A DNA stretch of 48,175 nt from Rhodopirellula sp. SM50 (lineage in GTDB: Bacteria > Planctomycetota > Planctomycetia > Pirellulales > Pirellulaceae), in assembly GCF_002289565.1 (NCBI RefSeq), contig NZ_NTFY01000093.1, positions 1-48,175 on the forward strand, in the 5' to 3' direction. Both the position numbers and the translations under genes were made by a program. The notes under the pieces are model-generated. The model was not told the DNA's origin, did no database searches, and saw only the letters and a program-made list of their open reading frames with translations. Positions within the stretch are counted from its first letter, which is position 1. Each line of letters begins with the position of its first letter. Shown piece after piece: positions 35,107 to 44,510 of this stretch.

Positions 35107-35676
35107 GTGTCAGACGTTACCCGAATCCTGAATCAAATCGAAGCCGGTGATCCCGCGGCGGCAGGCGAATTGTTACCGCTGGTGTATGCCGAACTGCGGC
35201 GACTGGCGGGGCACAAGATGGAGAAGGAACCGGCGGGGCAGACGTTGCAGCCGACTGCGCTCGTCCACGAAGCGTACGTACGTCTGGTGGGTGCCGAGGA
35301 TGTCCGGCAATGGGACAATCGTGGCCACTTCTTTGCAGCGGCGGCCGAGGCCATGCGCCGCATTCTGATCGATAACGCTCGCCGGCGTCAGAGCCACAAA
35401 CGTGGCGGGGACCGCGAGCGGCTGGAGATCGCGGAAGTCGATGCGATCGTCGACTCCGCTGACGTCGATGAATTGCTGGATCTGGATGCCGCCCTGACCA
35501 AGCTCGCCGAATGTGAACCGGAAATGGCCAAGCTGGTTCAATTACGATATTTCGCCGGGCTGTCGGTCGAGGAGTCGGCCAAAGCACTCGGCATGTCCCC
35601 GCGTACGGTCAAACGAAATTGGGCATTCGCCCGGGCATGGCTCGGTCGCGAACTGAATTTGGGCGAGGGGATCTAA
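35107..35676 (+). CDS. ECF-family RNA polymerase sigma factor
   Basis: 189 aa from a GTG (MSDVTRIL); 19 further codons upstream are open but lie over the palindrome. Region 2 is visible as LLPLVYAELRRLA and TLQPTALVHEAYVRLV, the -10 recognition area as NRGHFFAAAAEAMRRILIDNARRR, and region 4 helix-turn-helix as LSVEESAKALGMSPRTVKRNWAFARAWL. This is the ECF type that in planctomycetes sits beside Ser/Thr kinases. The next gene on the same strand is such a kinase, 331 bases on, with a repeat element between. The kinase may control the sigma factor, as proposed for ECF43-like groups (inference). No zinc-binding anti-sigma gene is adjacent. Confidence 0.93.
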   Translation: MSDVTRILNQIEAGDPAAAGELLPLVYAELRRLAGHKMEKEPAGQTLQPTALVHEAYVRLVGAEDVRQWDNRGHFFAAAAEAMRRILIDNARRRQSHKRGGDRERLEIAEVDAIVDSADVDELLDLDAALTKLAECEPEMAKLVQLRYFAGLSVEESAKALGMSPRTVKRNWAFARAWLGRELNLGEGI

Positions 35677-36007
35677 AATAGTTGGCCCCGGCTGATGCTG
35701 GAATCCGCATTGCATTACGTGGGCGAGTCGATTCCGTCGCTCTGCGGATGAGGTTGTGACCGTTTAAAAAGTCACCCTCCCGTGTGCGGGAGGGTCGAGC
35801 GCAGCGAGGGGAGGGCTTCCGACATTGATGCTTCATCGTTGCCATCAACTTTGGCGTCGCAACAACCCTCCCCGCGTCGTCGCACACTCCTCCGCGACCC
35901 TCCCAGAGGGAGGGTGACTTAAAAACTACCTGTCCTCACCGCGGAGGCAACGAGTCGGCTTCCACAAGTTGACTCTCGCGCAATTCACCACCATTGGTCG
36001 AAACGTC
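35677..36007. other. Intergenic region with dispersed palindromic element
   Basis: 331 bases between the sigma factor and kinase genes. Mostly the 35767-35926 repeat; the kinase promoter, if separate, must lie at its end. Confidence 0.6.
35767..35926. repeat. Dispersed palindromic repeat, copy A
   Basis: Begins and ends with inverted GTCACCCTCCC / GGGAGGGTGAC. An inner perfect hairpin (35774-35782 with 35787-35795) is followed by GTCGAGCGCAGCGAGGGGAG. Related copies are at 44287-44510 (24 identical bases, 35791-35814 versus 44287-44310) and 47874-47898 (25 bases identical to the reverse complement of 35771-35795). Confidence 0.88.
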
Positions 36008-38290
36008 ATGGCCGTCGCATCCGAAAAATCGATCTTCTTTCATGCCGTCGAGATTGAATCAACGGCTGAGCGCGCCGCGTACGTCGAGCATGCCTGTGGC
36101 GGCGACGTGCAACTGTTGACGGCCGTTTGCGCGTTGCTTCGCGAGAACGATCGGGAGGAGAACCCCGTCGACAATCCGGTCGGTGCGGCGTTGATGCCGA
36201 CGGCGCTGCCCGCTGAGGGCGGACGTGCCGCCACGACACGGTTTTTCCCAGGGGCGATGGTTGGACCGTACAAGTTGATGGAGCGAATCGGCGAAGGCGG
36301 ATTTGGATTGGTCTTTGTGGCTCAACAGCAGGCTCCAGTCCGACGGCGGGTTGCGCTCAAAATCATCAAGCCGGGGATGGAGTCCCGCGAAGTCCTGGCT
36401 CGGTTCGAGGCCGAGCGGCAGGCGATCGCCTTGATGGACCATCCCAACATCGCGCGGGTGTTCGAAGCCGGCGTCACGGAGACGGCGCAACCGTATTTCG
36501 TCATGGAACTGGTGCGTGGCGTCCCGCTCAATGAGTTCTGCGACCACCAGCAGTTGAACATGTCGGAGCGGCTCAAGCTGTTTGTCACAATCTGTCACGC
36601 CGTCCAGCACGCCCACCAGAAAGGGATCATCCATCGCGACCTGAAACCGTCCAATATTCTCGTGACACTTCAGGATGGTCAGCCGCTGGCAAAGGTCATC
36701 GATTTCGGCGTGGCAAAGGCGATCGGCCAGAGCTTGACCGTCAAAACGATTTACACACGGTTCGCGTCCATGGTCGGCACCCCGGCCTACATGAGTCCTG
36801 AACAGGCGGCGATGAGTACCGACGATGTTGACACGCGGAGCGACATTTATTCGCTCGGCGTGTTGCTCTATGAAGTGCTGACCGGTTCGACCCCGTTTGC
36901 CCCGGACCGGTTGCAAAGCGCGGGGTTTGATGAGTTGCGACGGATCATTCGCGACGAGGATCCGCCGCGCCCCAGCACTCGTCTGAGCACGCTGAACAAC
37001 GAACTGGCGAGCACCGTCGCCGTCAATCGACGGCTCGACCCGGCAACGCTCTCCTCGGCGATGAAACGCGATCTGGATTGGATCGTGATGAAGGCGATGG
37101 ACAAGGATCGAAACCGAAGGTACTCGACCGCCGGCGCGATGGCCGAGGACGTTTCACGCTTCCTCAACGACCAACCGGTCGACGCACGTCCGCCTTCGAC
37201 CTGGTACCGATTCTCCAAGTTCGCCCGGCGAAACAAAGTCGGCCTCTCGACCGCCTCGATCGTCGCCTGCGCCTTGCTTCTGGGAACCGCGGTCAGTGTC
37301 TGGCAAGCCCATGCGGCGATCAATGAACGAGATGAGAAAGAGATCGCGTTGGAAGAAGCACGTGCGGCCGAGCAAGTTGCCAATGCCGCTCGGCTCGAAT
37401 TGGAACGTTTCAATGATCGTCTCAATTCGACCACCGTTCTGCTGGCGTCGGGACGAGCCAATGCCGACGCCCAACGCTGGTCGGAGGCCTACCAGGCATA
37501 CACCGAAGCGACGGGCGTGTTGCCGAAATACTTCCTGGTCTGGCTCGAGCGAGGCGGGTTGAATGCAAAACTAGGCCGCTGGGATGCTGCCGCGGCTGAT
37601 TTTGCAAAAGCGGTCCAAATCGGGTGCCCGGTCGAACAGGCTGAATTGTCGGGTGTGCCACAATTGTTGTTCTTTGCCGGAGAATCCGCCGCTTACAAAA
37701 AACTGAGTAACGAATTACGACGCGTCGAAAACGACGATCCCATGGCCGTGACCATTCGAGGGCAATTGGTCGGTGACGTCACCGAATCAGCGGCCGCAGA
37801 GCTGGCAGATCGTGTCGAGCAGATGCTCGCTGCCATGCCCAACCCGGACGACCCCGAGGCAAACCGCGAATCGGATCGCAGACGTCGGAAATACGCCGAG
37901 ATGTTCTATGGGGTGAACCTCTACGTTGCCGGCTGGGCGCATTTGCGAGCGGGAAATCATCAACGCGCGATCCAGCGGTTACAGGAATCGAATCAGGCGA
38001 ACTGGTTCGGACGCGGTATCGCCCATCCGCTTCTCGCCATCGCTCACCACAGAACGGGCAACGCGGACGAGGCCGTTGGTTCGTTCGAACAATCACAGAC
38101 GCTGCTGGATCGATTGCTCGATGAAAGCGTCAGCGAGTCCAAAGGCTCGCCGATGATCCCATGGATCGATTGGGTCGAATTCCTGCTGCATCACCGCGAG
38201 GCGAGTATCGTCGTCAAGGGGCATACACCGGCTAACGACCCCCGAATGCAGCAGATGGAACGCATTGCCGATGAGCGAATTTCCGGTTGA
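36008..38290 (+). CDS. Serine/threonine protein kinase with C-terminal TPR-like region
   Basis: 760 aa from the ATG at 36008 (a TTG 13 codons earlier is open; neither has a good ribosome site). Kinase domain ~87-360: glycine loop GEGGFG, VALK with Lys118, catalytic HRDLKPSN (Asp211), IDFG (232-234), and GTPAYMSPEQ. After ~360 comes a single membrane helix (GLSTASIVACALLLGTAVSVW), a coiled-coil segment rich in Glu/Ala, then TPR-like helices (WSEAYQAYTEATGVLPKYFLVWLERGGLNAKLGRWDAAAADFAKAV). This Pkn2-type layout is common in planctomycetes next to ECF sigma genes. The stop codon lies in the second unit of a 16-bp tandem repeat. Confidence 0.94.
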   Translation: MAVASEKSIFFHAVEIESTAERAAYVEHACGGDVQLLTAVCALLRENDREENPVDNPVGAALMPTALPAEGGRAATTRFFPGAMVGPYKLMERIGEGGFGLVFVAQQQAPVRRRVALKIIKPGMESREVLARFEAERQAIALMDHPNIARVFEAGVTETAQPYFVMELVRGVPLNEFCDHQQLNMSERLKLFVTICHAVQHAHQKGIIHRDLKPSNILVTLQDGQPLAKVIDFGVAKAIGQSLTVKTIYTRFASMVGTPAYMSPEQAAMSTDDVDTRSDIYSLGVLLYEVLTGSTPFAPDRLQSAGFDELRRIIRDEDPPRPSTRLSTLNNELASTVAVNRRLDPATLSSAMKRDLDWIVMKAMDKDRNRRYSTAGAMAEDVSRFLNDQPVDARPPSTWYRFSKFARRNKVGLSTASIVACALLLGTAVSVWQAHAAINERDEKEIALEEARAAEQVANAARLELERFNDRLNSTTVLLASGRANADAQRWSEAYQAYTEATGVLPKYFLVWLERGGLNAKLGRWDAAAADFAKAVQIGCPVEQAELSGVPQLLFFAGESAAYKKLSNELRRVENDDPMAVTIRGQLVGDVTESAAAELADRVEQMLAAMPNPDDPEANRESDRRRRKYAEMFYGVNLYVAGWAHLRAGNHQRAIQRLQESNQANWFGRGIAHPLLAIAHHRTGNADEAVGSFEQSQTLLDRLLDESVSESKGSPMIPWIDWVEFLLHHREASIVVKGHTPANDPRMQQMERIADERISG

Positions 38291-38336
38291 GCGAATTTCC
38301 GGTTGAGCGAATTTCCGGTTGAGCGAATTTCCGGTT
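38273..38336. repeat. 16-bp tandem repeat, four perfect copies
   Basis: GAGCGAATTTCCGGTT repeated four times exactly (38273-38288, 38289-38304, 38305-38320, 38321-38336), with a partial fifth unit. The kinase stop TGA (38288-38290) spans the junction of units 1 and 2. Confidence 0.97.
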
Positions 38337-38486
38337 GAGCAGCGCCGTCGGTCGCTGCGTCGTTGTCACCTCTTTTTTTCTGCACCGATTTGTCTGGCCC
38401 CGGGCTCGTGTGGTTTACGCATTAATCAAGTAGAAGCCTGAGTCCTCGTGCGGCGGCTACTTTTAGCCGCGGAAAGAGATCTGATC

Positions 38487-39446
38487 ATGAACTTATGCAA
38501 ACCGTTTCTACTGTTCGCCTTCATCAGCATCACGGCCCAGGCGCAGCACCCGTTGTCGATTTCAGTCGGCGACGCAGCGCTCACGTCCAGCGATTCCGCC
38601 GGCCCCTTGTGGCACCGCGATCGGGGACTTGCTGGTGACCGGTTCGAATGGAGGCGTGATGAATGGGGCCAAAACCGTTCGGCTCCGCCGGCCGGTGGGC
38701 TGATGCATTGGTTCATCAACCGCGACTCGGACAGCAGCCTCGGGCTGACGCAGCTGGAGTTGCCGCAGACCCATCGTTTTCTGTTCCCGGGACTCGACGA
38801 AGACGGCAATGGAGAACTGAGCCGCTCTGAGATCGGACGCTTCGAGACCTTTGCCCTCGGTGAATTCGACGGACTGCAATTGCGAAGTTCCCTCTGGAGC
38901 GATGACGCACCTTCCACACAAACGACTCTGCGGTTGAAAGAAGTCCTAGACTCCTTCCTGTCCGAGATTGCTGAGTCCGATGCCAGTGCTGCATCGGAGA
39001 TTGCTGTGACCAACCGGGCCGCGTGGACCTCTTATGTCTTTACCGTTGCCGCGATGATGATCGCCGCTTTCAGTTTTGGGCATCTGCTGACCAGTTCACC
39101 GCCACGCCGCCATCGCTGGACTCAAATCGATACGTCGCCCGATGCAACTCGTTCGGTCGTTGAATCGCTAGTGCTGATCAGTCTGCTTTCGATGATCGAC
39201 CTGTTTTGGACGACGATCAAATCGACGGAGTCTCATTTTCATGAAATGAATCCGCTCGGAAATCAAATCTTGCTCAATGGCGACTCCCTGACCGCATTCA
39301 AGGTGATCAGCGTACTGGTCAGTCTGTTGCTGTTGTTTTTCCTGCGTCAATACAAAGGTGCACAACTTGCATCGTGGTGGGGGTGCTTGGTCTGCACGCT
39401 CGTCACGTTTCGCTGGATCGTTTTGGATTCCGCCATGCTCGGATGA
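38487..39446 (+). CDS. Membrane protein with EF-hand pair and DUF5658-like C-terminus
   Basis: 319 aa from the ATG at 38487 (GAGAT about 8 nt upstream); 13 earlier codons are unlikely. A signal peptide ends near AQAQ (residue 20). Two EF-hand-like loops: [12 protein letters not shown] (80-91, Gly displaced by one) and the canonical [12 protein letters not shown] (104-115). One membrane helix at ~178-198, then three more in the C-terminal part, where a Asp..Thr...Glu..NPLG pattern ([21 protein letters not shown]) recalls DUF5658. Calcium-responsive membrane function is inferred. It ends 66 bases before the PQQ gene on the same strand, so an operon is possible. Confidence 0.7.
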   Translation: MNLCKPFLLFAFISITAQAQHPLSISVGDAALTSSDSAGPLWHRDRGLAGDRFEWRRDEWGQNRSAPPAGGLMHWFINRDSDSSLGLTQLELPQTHRFLFPGLDEDGNGELSRSEIGRFETFALGEFDGLQLRSSLWSDDAPSTQTTLRLKEVLDSFLSEIAESDASAASEIAVTNRAAWTSYVFTVAAMMIAAFSFGHLLTSSPPRRHRWTQIDTSPDATRSVVESLVLISLLSMIDLFWTTIKSTESHFHEMNPLGNQILLNGDSLTAFKVISVLVSLLLLFFLRQYKGAQLASWWGCLVCTLVTFRWIVLDSAMLG

Positions 39447-39511
39447 ACCCTGCTGGGCCGAACGCACCATTCCCCCGACCTCTCTTTCTCTCTTCCCTGG
39501 AAACTGAATCG

Positions 39512-41428
39512 ATGATCAAGTTGTACTTCGCCAGTCTGTTCTTCCTGTGCTCCGCTGCCATCGGTTTCGCCGCCGATTGGCCTCAGTGGCAGGGACCGGA
39601 TCGAAATTCGAGCTCGAAAGAAGACTCGCTGCTGCAGCAATGGCCCGATGGCGGTCCGTCCTTGGCTTGGCGAGTCGACGGACTGGGGGGCGGTGATAGC
39701 GCGCCCGCGGTCGCCGACGGCAAGCTTTTGGGAATGAGCAATCGGGACGGTAAAGAAATCGTCTGGGCACGCTCGGAAAACGACGGCCAGGAACTCTGGT
39801 TCACGTCGTTGGGTGACGCGATTGACCAACGCGTGCCGCAGTCCAAAGAGGGCCCCGGATGCACTCCGGCCGTCGACGGCGATCGGTTGTACGTGATCGG
39901 CATGAGCGGCCGCGTCGCCTGTCTGAATGCGGAGGATGGCCGCATCGTTTGGCAACGAAGTCTCGTCGATGATTTCGGCGGTGTCTTGCCGATGTGGAGT
40001 TACCGCGAATCACCACTCGTCGACGGCGACCAAGTGATCTGCACACCGGGTGCCTCCGATGCGATGATCGTCGCGCTCAATAAGTTGACGGGAGAGACGA
40101 TTTGGAAAAGCCAGATGCCCGGTGAATCCGCAGAGGCACCGGCAGACGCACAGAGTGATCGTCCGAGTCGCCCGGAACCTCCAAGTCGTGAGGCACCCCC
40201 CCAACGCGGATCCGCTCCGGAAATCAGCGGCACCGAGAACGCAGAATTATTTCAGAGCGAGCATTGGGGCATGACCGGTTTTGCCTACAAGGTTCCCAAC
40301 GGAAACTATCTCGCCAAGCTCTATTTTGCCGAGACGTACAACGGCATCACCGATGCCGGCCAACGGGTGTTTGCCTTCGACGTCGAAGGCCGGGAGTTCA
40401 AGGACTTTGACATCTGGGCGAAAGCTGGCGGGCCGCGAAAGGCCTATGTCGAATCGGTTCCGGTCGAGGTGACCGACGGCGAACTGAACATCACGTTCAC
40501 GCGTCAGATCGAGAATCCTGCCATCAAAGCGATTGAAATTGTTTCGCAAGGTGATGGAGCGACGACGACCGAGGCCATCCGCATCAACGCCGGTCGGGCA
40601 ACGCCTTGGACCGATGCCAAGGGGCAGGTCTGGTTGGCCGATCAAGGTTTCGCCGATGGTCAAACCAATCCGGGGACCTTCAATTTTGCCGGCGGTCGTC
40701 CCGGCGGCTTTGGCGGTGGACGTGGCGGCTTCGGCGGTGGACGTGGCGGCTTCGGCGGTTTCGGTGGACGTGGCGGGGCTCGCTCGGGCGCGGCGTACTC
40801 CTCGGCCATCGCCATCGATTTCGAAGGCCAACGACAATACGTTCAACTGACCGCCAAGTCACTCATTGGCGTCTCAGCTGCCGATGGCACGCTGCTTTGG
40901 CAATACGATGCGCCGGCCAACGCGATGGGCATCAACTGCTCCACACCGATCTTTCAAGACGGTCTGCTGTTCGCGGCGTCCGCCTACGGGGCCGGTGGCG
41001 GTGCCGTGAAGTTGGTCAAAGACGCCGGGGGAGAGATCACCGCGGAGGAAGTCTACTTCACGACCAGAATGCAAAACCACCATGGCGGAATGATCGTGGT
41101 GGATGGATGTCTGTACGGAGCGAACGGAGGAAACGGGGGCGGGGTCATGTCCTGCCTGGACTTTCAAACCGGCGACTTGCTGTGGCGAGATCGTAAGGGG
41201 CCCAAGGGTTCCTTGCTGCTGGCCGACGGACGGCTTTACCTGCGCGGCGAAGACGACGGAGAGATGCTGCTGATCGAGCCATCACGCGACGGACTCGTTG
41301 AACGTGGTCGCTTCGATCAACCCGACCGCAGCAGCGCGAAGGCCTGGGCGCACCCGATTGTCGCCAATGGCAAGCTCTACATCCGCGACCAAGGACTGTT
41401 GCTCTGCTACGACGTCCAGGCGGAGTAG
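39512..41428 (+). CDS. Secreted PQQ-like beta-propeller protein with interrupted malectin domain
   Basis: 638 aa with a signal peptide (cut near GFA-ADWPQ, residue ~20). Propeller blades of the PQQ/quinoprotein type occupy ~22-205 ([26 protein letters not shown]) and ~425-638 ([28 protein letters not shown]). Between them lies a malectin-type carbohydrate-binding region in unusual order: the C-terminal half first (240-345: [43 protein letters not shown]), then the N-terminal strand (355-393: [21 protein letters not shown]), then a Gly/Arg/Phe-rich linker (395-424). Extracellular or outer-membrane location; sugar-binding scaffold is likely. The earlier ORF start at 39374 overlaps the previous gene. 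Confidence 0.9.
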   Translation: MIKLYFASLFFLCSAAIGFAADWPQWQGPDRNSSSKEDSLLQQWPDGGPSLAWRVDGLGGGDSAPAVADGKLLGMSNRDGKEIVWARSENDGQELWFTSLGDAIDQRVPQSKEGPGCTPAVDGDRLYVIGMSGRVACLNAEDGRIVWQRSLVDDFGGVLPMWSYRESPLVDGDQVICTPGASDAMIVALNKLTGETIWKSQMPGESAEAPADAQSDRPSRPEPPSREAPPQRGSAPEISGTENAELFQSEHWGMTGFAYKVPNGNYLAKLYFAETYNGITDAGQRVFAFDVEGREFKDFDIWAKAGGPRKAYVESVPVEVTDGELNITFTRQIENPAIKAIEIVSQGDGATTTEAIRINAGRATPWTDAKGQVWLADQGFADGQTNPGTFNFAGGRPGGFGGGRGGFGGGRGGFGGFGGRGGARSGAAYSSAIAIDFEGQRQYVQLTAKSLIGVSAADGTLLWQYDAPANAMGINCSTPIFQDGLLFAASAYGAGGGAVKLVKDAGGEITAEEVYFTTRMQNHHGGMIVVDGCLYGANGGNGGGVMSCLDFQTGDLLWRDRKGPKGSLLLADGRLYLRGEDDGEMLLIEPSRDGLVERGRFDQPDRSSAKAWAHPIVANGKLYIRDQGLLLCYDVQAE

Positions 41429-41465
41429 CGAAACGTTAGCAACGAGGCTTGAAAACGTCCCGCCC

Positions 41466-41597
41466 AACCAATCTTCTTGCCCATCACATCGCGACGAACC
41501 ATGCCGATCGGTTGCAGAGACGACTCTGGATCTGACGAGCGGAACTGAATTTCCGCAATCAGTGGTAGTGGCGATTAGCGAGGAGTGTCCATTTTCC
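41466..41597. repeat. Degenerate half copy of the MITE-like element
   Basis: Matches the reverse complement of 45473-45607 at roughly 80-90% by eye, sharing for example CGCGACGA, GCCGATCGGTTGC, GGAACTGAATTTCCGCAATC and GTGGCGATTAGCGAG. The inner AT-rich core and the other arm are missing. Confidence 0.88.
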
Positions 41598-41715
41598 CGC
41601 CATGTTTTTGCCACTCCCTCCGGATCGGCCGATGAAGTGGGGGGAGGCGTCGATCTGACGGTTCTAGACCGGAATACGCGGCTCGCCGTCCGCTGCAGCC
41701 CTCACTGTTTCCCAG

Positions 41716-42444
41716 TCAATACTGGAAACCGAGCGATGCGGCTTGCACGATCAGACCGCGACGACGCAGGGGCAAACCGTCCAGAAACGACTCCATCTGG
41801 TCGCCGTAGGCTCGTTCGGCGTACTGACAGCTAACGATCCGCTTGCCGCGGGGCGATCGGGCGTAGACGAAGACATTAAATTCAGCGATGTCGCCTTGCC
41901 ACGTCGCGAAGTCGATGCCGCTCCTCGAGCCATCCTCGCTGTGCCAGACCGCGTAAGGTGCCTGCGGGTTGATCTCCAAGAGTGAATCGGCCATGGCCTC
42001 TGCCATCGCAGCCGGCTCGGCATCGATCGGTTGGTCGCGAAAGGCGATCATCTTGCTCCAACGCTCCAACGTCTCGCCCTCGGGGACGTATTCGTTCAGG
42101 GTTCCCGACGATTCGTCGTCGGCGACAAACTTCAGTGCGAAAACCTGTCCGTTGAAGTCAAACGAAGTCGGTGGCGAAACATTCGTTACACCCACGCCCG
42201 TCGATTGCGACGACACCAGCGTGGCTTCCGCCGGGATCGACGCTTGATCTTGGTCCATCGCTCCACCGACGACACCGACGATTGTCAGCAAGATGACGAC
42301 TGCGACCATCAGTGCGATCGGGCCCACGAAGAGGACCATCAAGGTGATCAGGAGCCAGTTGCGTCGCGGTTTGGCCGGCACGTCGACTGCCATGGGAGCG
42401 GTGTAGGGAGTCGGATCGCAGTCGGTCGGCGTCGGGTGATTCAT
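41716..42444 (-). CDS. Single-pass membrane protein, hypothetical
   Basis: 242 aa from the ATG at 42444 (MNHPTPTD); the ORF upstream of it is open but uncharacteristic. A Pro/Thr/Asp-rich N-terminus (~1-30) precedes one strong membrane helix (~29-58, LLITLMVLFVGPIALMVAVV). The rest (~75-242) is a soluble domain with FDFNGQVFALKFVADDE and GKRIVSCQYAERAYG; no family recognised. It could be exported to the periplasm. Neighbours are the PQQ gene (convergent) and GDH (divergent). Confidence 0.7.
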   Translation of the reverse strand: MNHPTPTDCDPTPYTAPMAVDVPAKPRRNWLLITLMVLFVGPIALMVAVVILLTIVGVVGGAMDQDQASIPAEATLVSSQSTGVGVTNVSPPTSFDFNGQVFALKFVADDESSGTLNEYVPEGETLERWSKMIAFRDQPIDAEPAAMAEAMADSLLEINPQAPYAVWHSEDGSRSGIDFATWQGDIAEFNVFVYARSPRGKRIVSCQYAERAYGDQMESFLDGLPLRRRGLIVQAASLGFQY

Positions 42445-42854
42445 GGTTGTCGTATCGGTGCAGCAGGAGACGAACCCGGGCACCCAAACCGATGCTCGGT
42501 AGGGAAACCTAGCTTGCCGCATCGATCGGTCAAACCCACGACGTGCGAGGAAAACCCCCGTCGTGACCGAGCTCCGCGTCCGTTCTAAGTAACGGCCGGA
42601 AAGTCAGTGGGATAGGCTTCCAGCCTGTCGAGACTGGAATGACAGGCTGGAAGCCTATCCCACTAAGGAAGACCGCCAGTTATTCTTCCGACGGGGCGTC
42701 ATCCTTCACGCGCTTCCAGGTGTCGACCGCGGGCTTGCTGTCGTCGCCGAGAGGGATGCGATATGTTGATACCTGTTCGGCGTCTCGATCCCGTGGTGGA
42801 GCAATCGGGCGGGTGGGCATCTCACCATGTACGAAGAACCGGAAGGAAAGAACC
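42445..42854. other. Intergenic region upstream of GDH, with palindrome
   Basis: 410 bases. Holds the perfect palindrome 42606-42664; both divergent promoters should be here but were not resolved. Confidence 0.5.
42606..42664. repeat. Perfect 24-bp inverted repeat
   Basis: Arms 42606-42629 and 42641-42664 are exact complements, separated by an 11-base loop. Arms contain GTGGGATAGGCTTCCAG. A degraded copy is at 16976-17035. Confidence 0.97.
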
Positions 42855-44249
42855 GTGGCAGATGGAATCATTGATCCGGCCGAGACCGGCAAAACGGCTT
42901 GGACGGAAGCGTGCGTGGATACCGAGTGCTTCATGCTCGGATTGAAGAAACGCAACACGGGGCAAAAACTGTTTCATCAAGCGGTGCGTGAGTTTATCGA
43001 ATCGGTGATGCCCTTCGTGCAGCAGAACCCGCAATATCAGAAGGCTCAGATTCTCGAACGCATGACCGAGCCGGATCGGATCGTCATCTTTCGGGTCACC
43101 TGGGAAGATGACGCAGGGAATGTTCGCGTCAACCGGGCGTGGCGCGTTCAGTTCAATAACTCCATCGGGCCTTACAAGGGCGGCCTGCGTTTCCATCCCA
43201 ACGTCAACTTGGGCGAATTGAAGTTCCTGGGCTTCGAGCAGACCTTCAAAAACAGTCTGACGGGATTGCCGATGGGAGGTGCCAAAGGTGGAGCGAATTT
43301 CAACCCAAAAGGCAAGAGCGATCGCGAAGTGATGCGGTTCTGTCAATCGTTGATGATCGAACTGCACCGGCATATCGGCGAAGACACCGACATCCCTGCC
43401 GGTGACATCGGTGTCGGTGCGCGGGAAATCAGCTACTTGTTCGGGCAATACAAACGGCTGCAAAACCGGTTCGTCGGAGTGCTGACGGGCAAGGGGTTGG
43501 CGTTCGGCGGAAGCCTGGTGCGGACCGAAGCGACCGGCTACGGCTGTGTCTATTTTTGCGAGAACATGTTGAACCATTGCGGTGACAGCATCAAGGGGAA
43601 AACCTGCGCCGTGTCGGGTTCAGGGAACGTCGCCATCTATGCCGCCGAAAAGGCGCACGAGTTAGGCGGAAAGGTGGTCACGCTGTCTGACTCAGCAGGA
43701 TTCATTCACGATCCGGCAGGCATCGATGCCGAGAAACTCGCGTTTATCAAGGACCTCAAAGAGGTTCGCCGGGGGCGGATTGCCGAGTACGAGGAACAGT
43801 ACAAGGAGGCGAGCTTTTACGCCGGCCAACGGCCATGGCGTGTTCCCTGTGACGTCGCGTTCCCTTGCGCGACGCAGAATGAACTGAATGTCGACGAAGC
43901 GAAAACGCTGATCGGCAACGGTGTGAAGGCCGTTTCCGAAGGTGCCAACATGCCGACCGAGTTGGCCGGTGTCCACGCCTTTCTCGATGCACGCGTCTTG
44001 TTCGGCCCGGCCAAGGCTGCCAATGCCGGCGGCGTCGCGGTTTCCGGATTGGAGCAAAGCCAAAACGCGGTGCGGATGTCGTGGGGGCGGGACGAAGTCG
44101 ATAGTCGGCTGAAAACGATCATGCGCGAAATCCACGACAAATGCGTCTCCAACGGAGATGCCGACGGCTACACCAACTATGTCCGCGGCGCGAACCTTGC
44201 CGGCTTCAAAAAGGTCGCCGACGCGATGTTGGCCTACGGCGTCGTTTGA
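42855..44249 (+). CDS. gdhA: Glutamate dehydrogenase (NADP-type)
   Basis: 464 aa from a GTG with a strong GGAAGGAAAG ribosome site 5 nt upstream, which decides the start. It interconverts glutamate with 2-oxoglutarate and ammonia. Seen: substrate-binding PYKGGLRFH, catalytic Lys144 in PMGGAKGG, the conserved PAGDIGVGAREI, the nucleotide-binding region CAVSGSGNVAIYAAEKA, and EGANMPT. The Ser-x-Gly-Asn-Val form and ~450-aa length match the hexameric NADP-dependent assimilatory class I enzymes (typically 447-450 aa) with a slightly longer N-terminus. Cytoplasmic. Followed by a repeat element rather than another gene. Confidence 0.96.
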   Translation: MADGIIDPAETGKTAWTEACVDTECFMLGLKKRNTGQKLFHQAVREFIESVMPFVQQNPQYQKAQILERMTEPDRIVIFRVTWEDDAGNVRVNRAWRVQFNNSIGPYKGGLRFHPNVNLGELKFLGFEQTFKNSLTGLPMGGAKGGANFNPKGKSDREVMRFCQSLMIELHRHIGEDTDIPAGDIGVGAREISYLFGQYKRLQNRFVGVLTGKGLAFGGSLVRTEATGYGCVYFCENMLNHCGDSIKGKTCAVSGSGNVAIYAAEKAHELGGKVVTLSDSAGFIHDPAGIDAEKLAFIKDLKEVRRGRIAEYEEQYKEASFYAGQRPWRVPCDVAFPCATQNELNVDEAKTLIGNGVKAVSEGANMPTELAGVHAFLDARVLFGPAKAANAGGVAVSGLEQSQNAVRMSWGRDEVDSRLKTIMREIHDKCVSNGDADGYTNYVRGANLAGFKKVADAMLAYGVV

Positions 44250-44286
44250 ACGGATGCGGAGAAAGGGGCAGAATCATGAGGGCAGG

Positions 44287-44510
44287 AGGGTCGAGCGCAG
44301 CGAGGGGAGGTCGAACGGTGAATCGCGAGTTTTACTTCAGCTGCCAGATCCGCATCCGAAGCAGCAAAGAGAACCCTCTCCTCGCTACGCTCGACTCTCC
44401 CAGGGGGAGAGTGACCAGACCCTTTATTTTCAACGCTTAAAAACTGCACGACCTCCACACGGGAGGGTTACTTCTTAACTTGGTGACTATGGGGTCGAGC
44501 GAAGCGAGGA
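44287..44510. repeat. Dispersed palindromic repeat, copy B
   Basis: Shares 24 identical bases (44287-44310) with copy A at 35791-35814, and again has CTCCTCGCTACGCTCGACTC and GAGAGTGAC elements in inverse order (44377-44415), then GGGAGGGTTACTTC and GTCGAGCGAAGCGAGGA (44461-44510). Confidence 0.8.
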
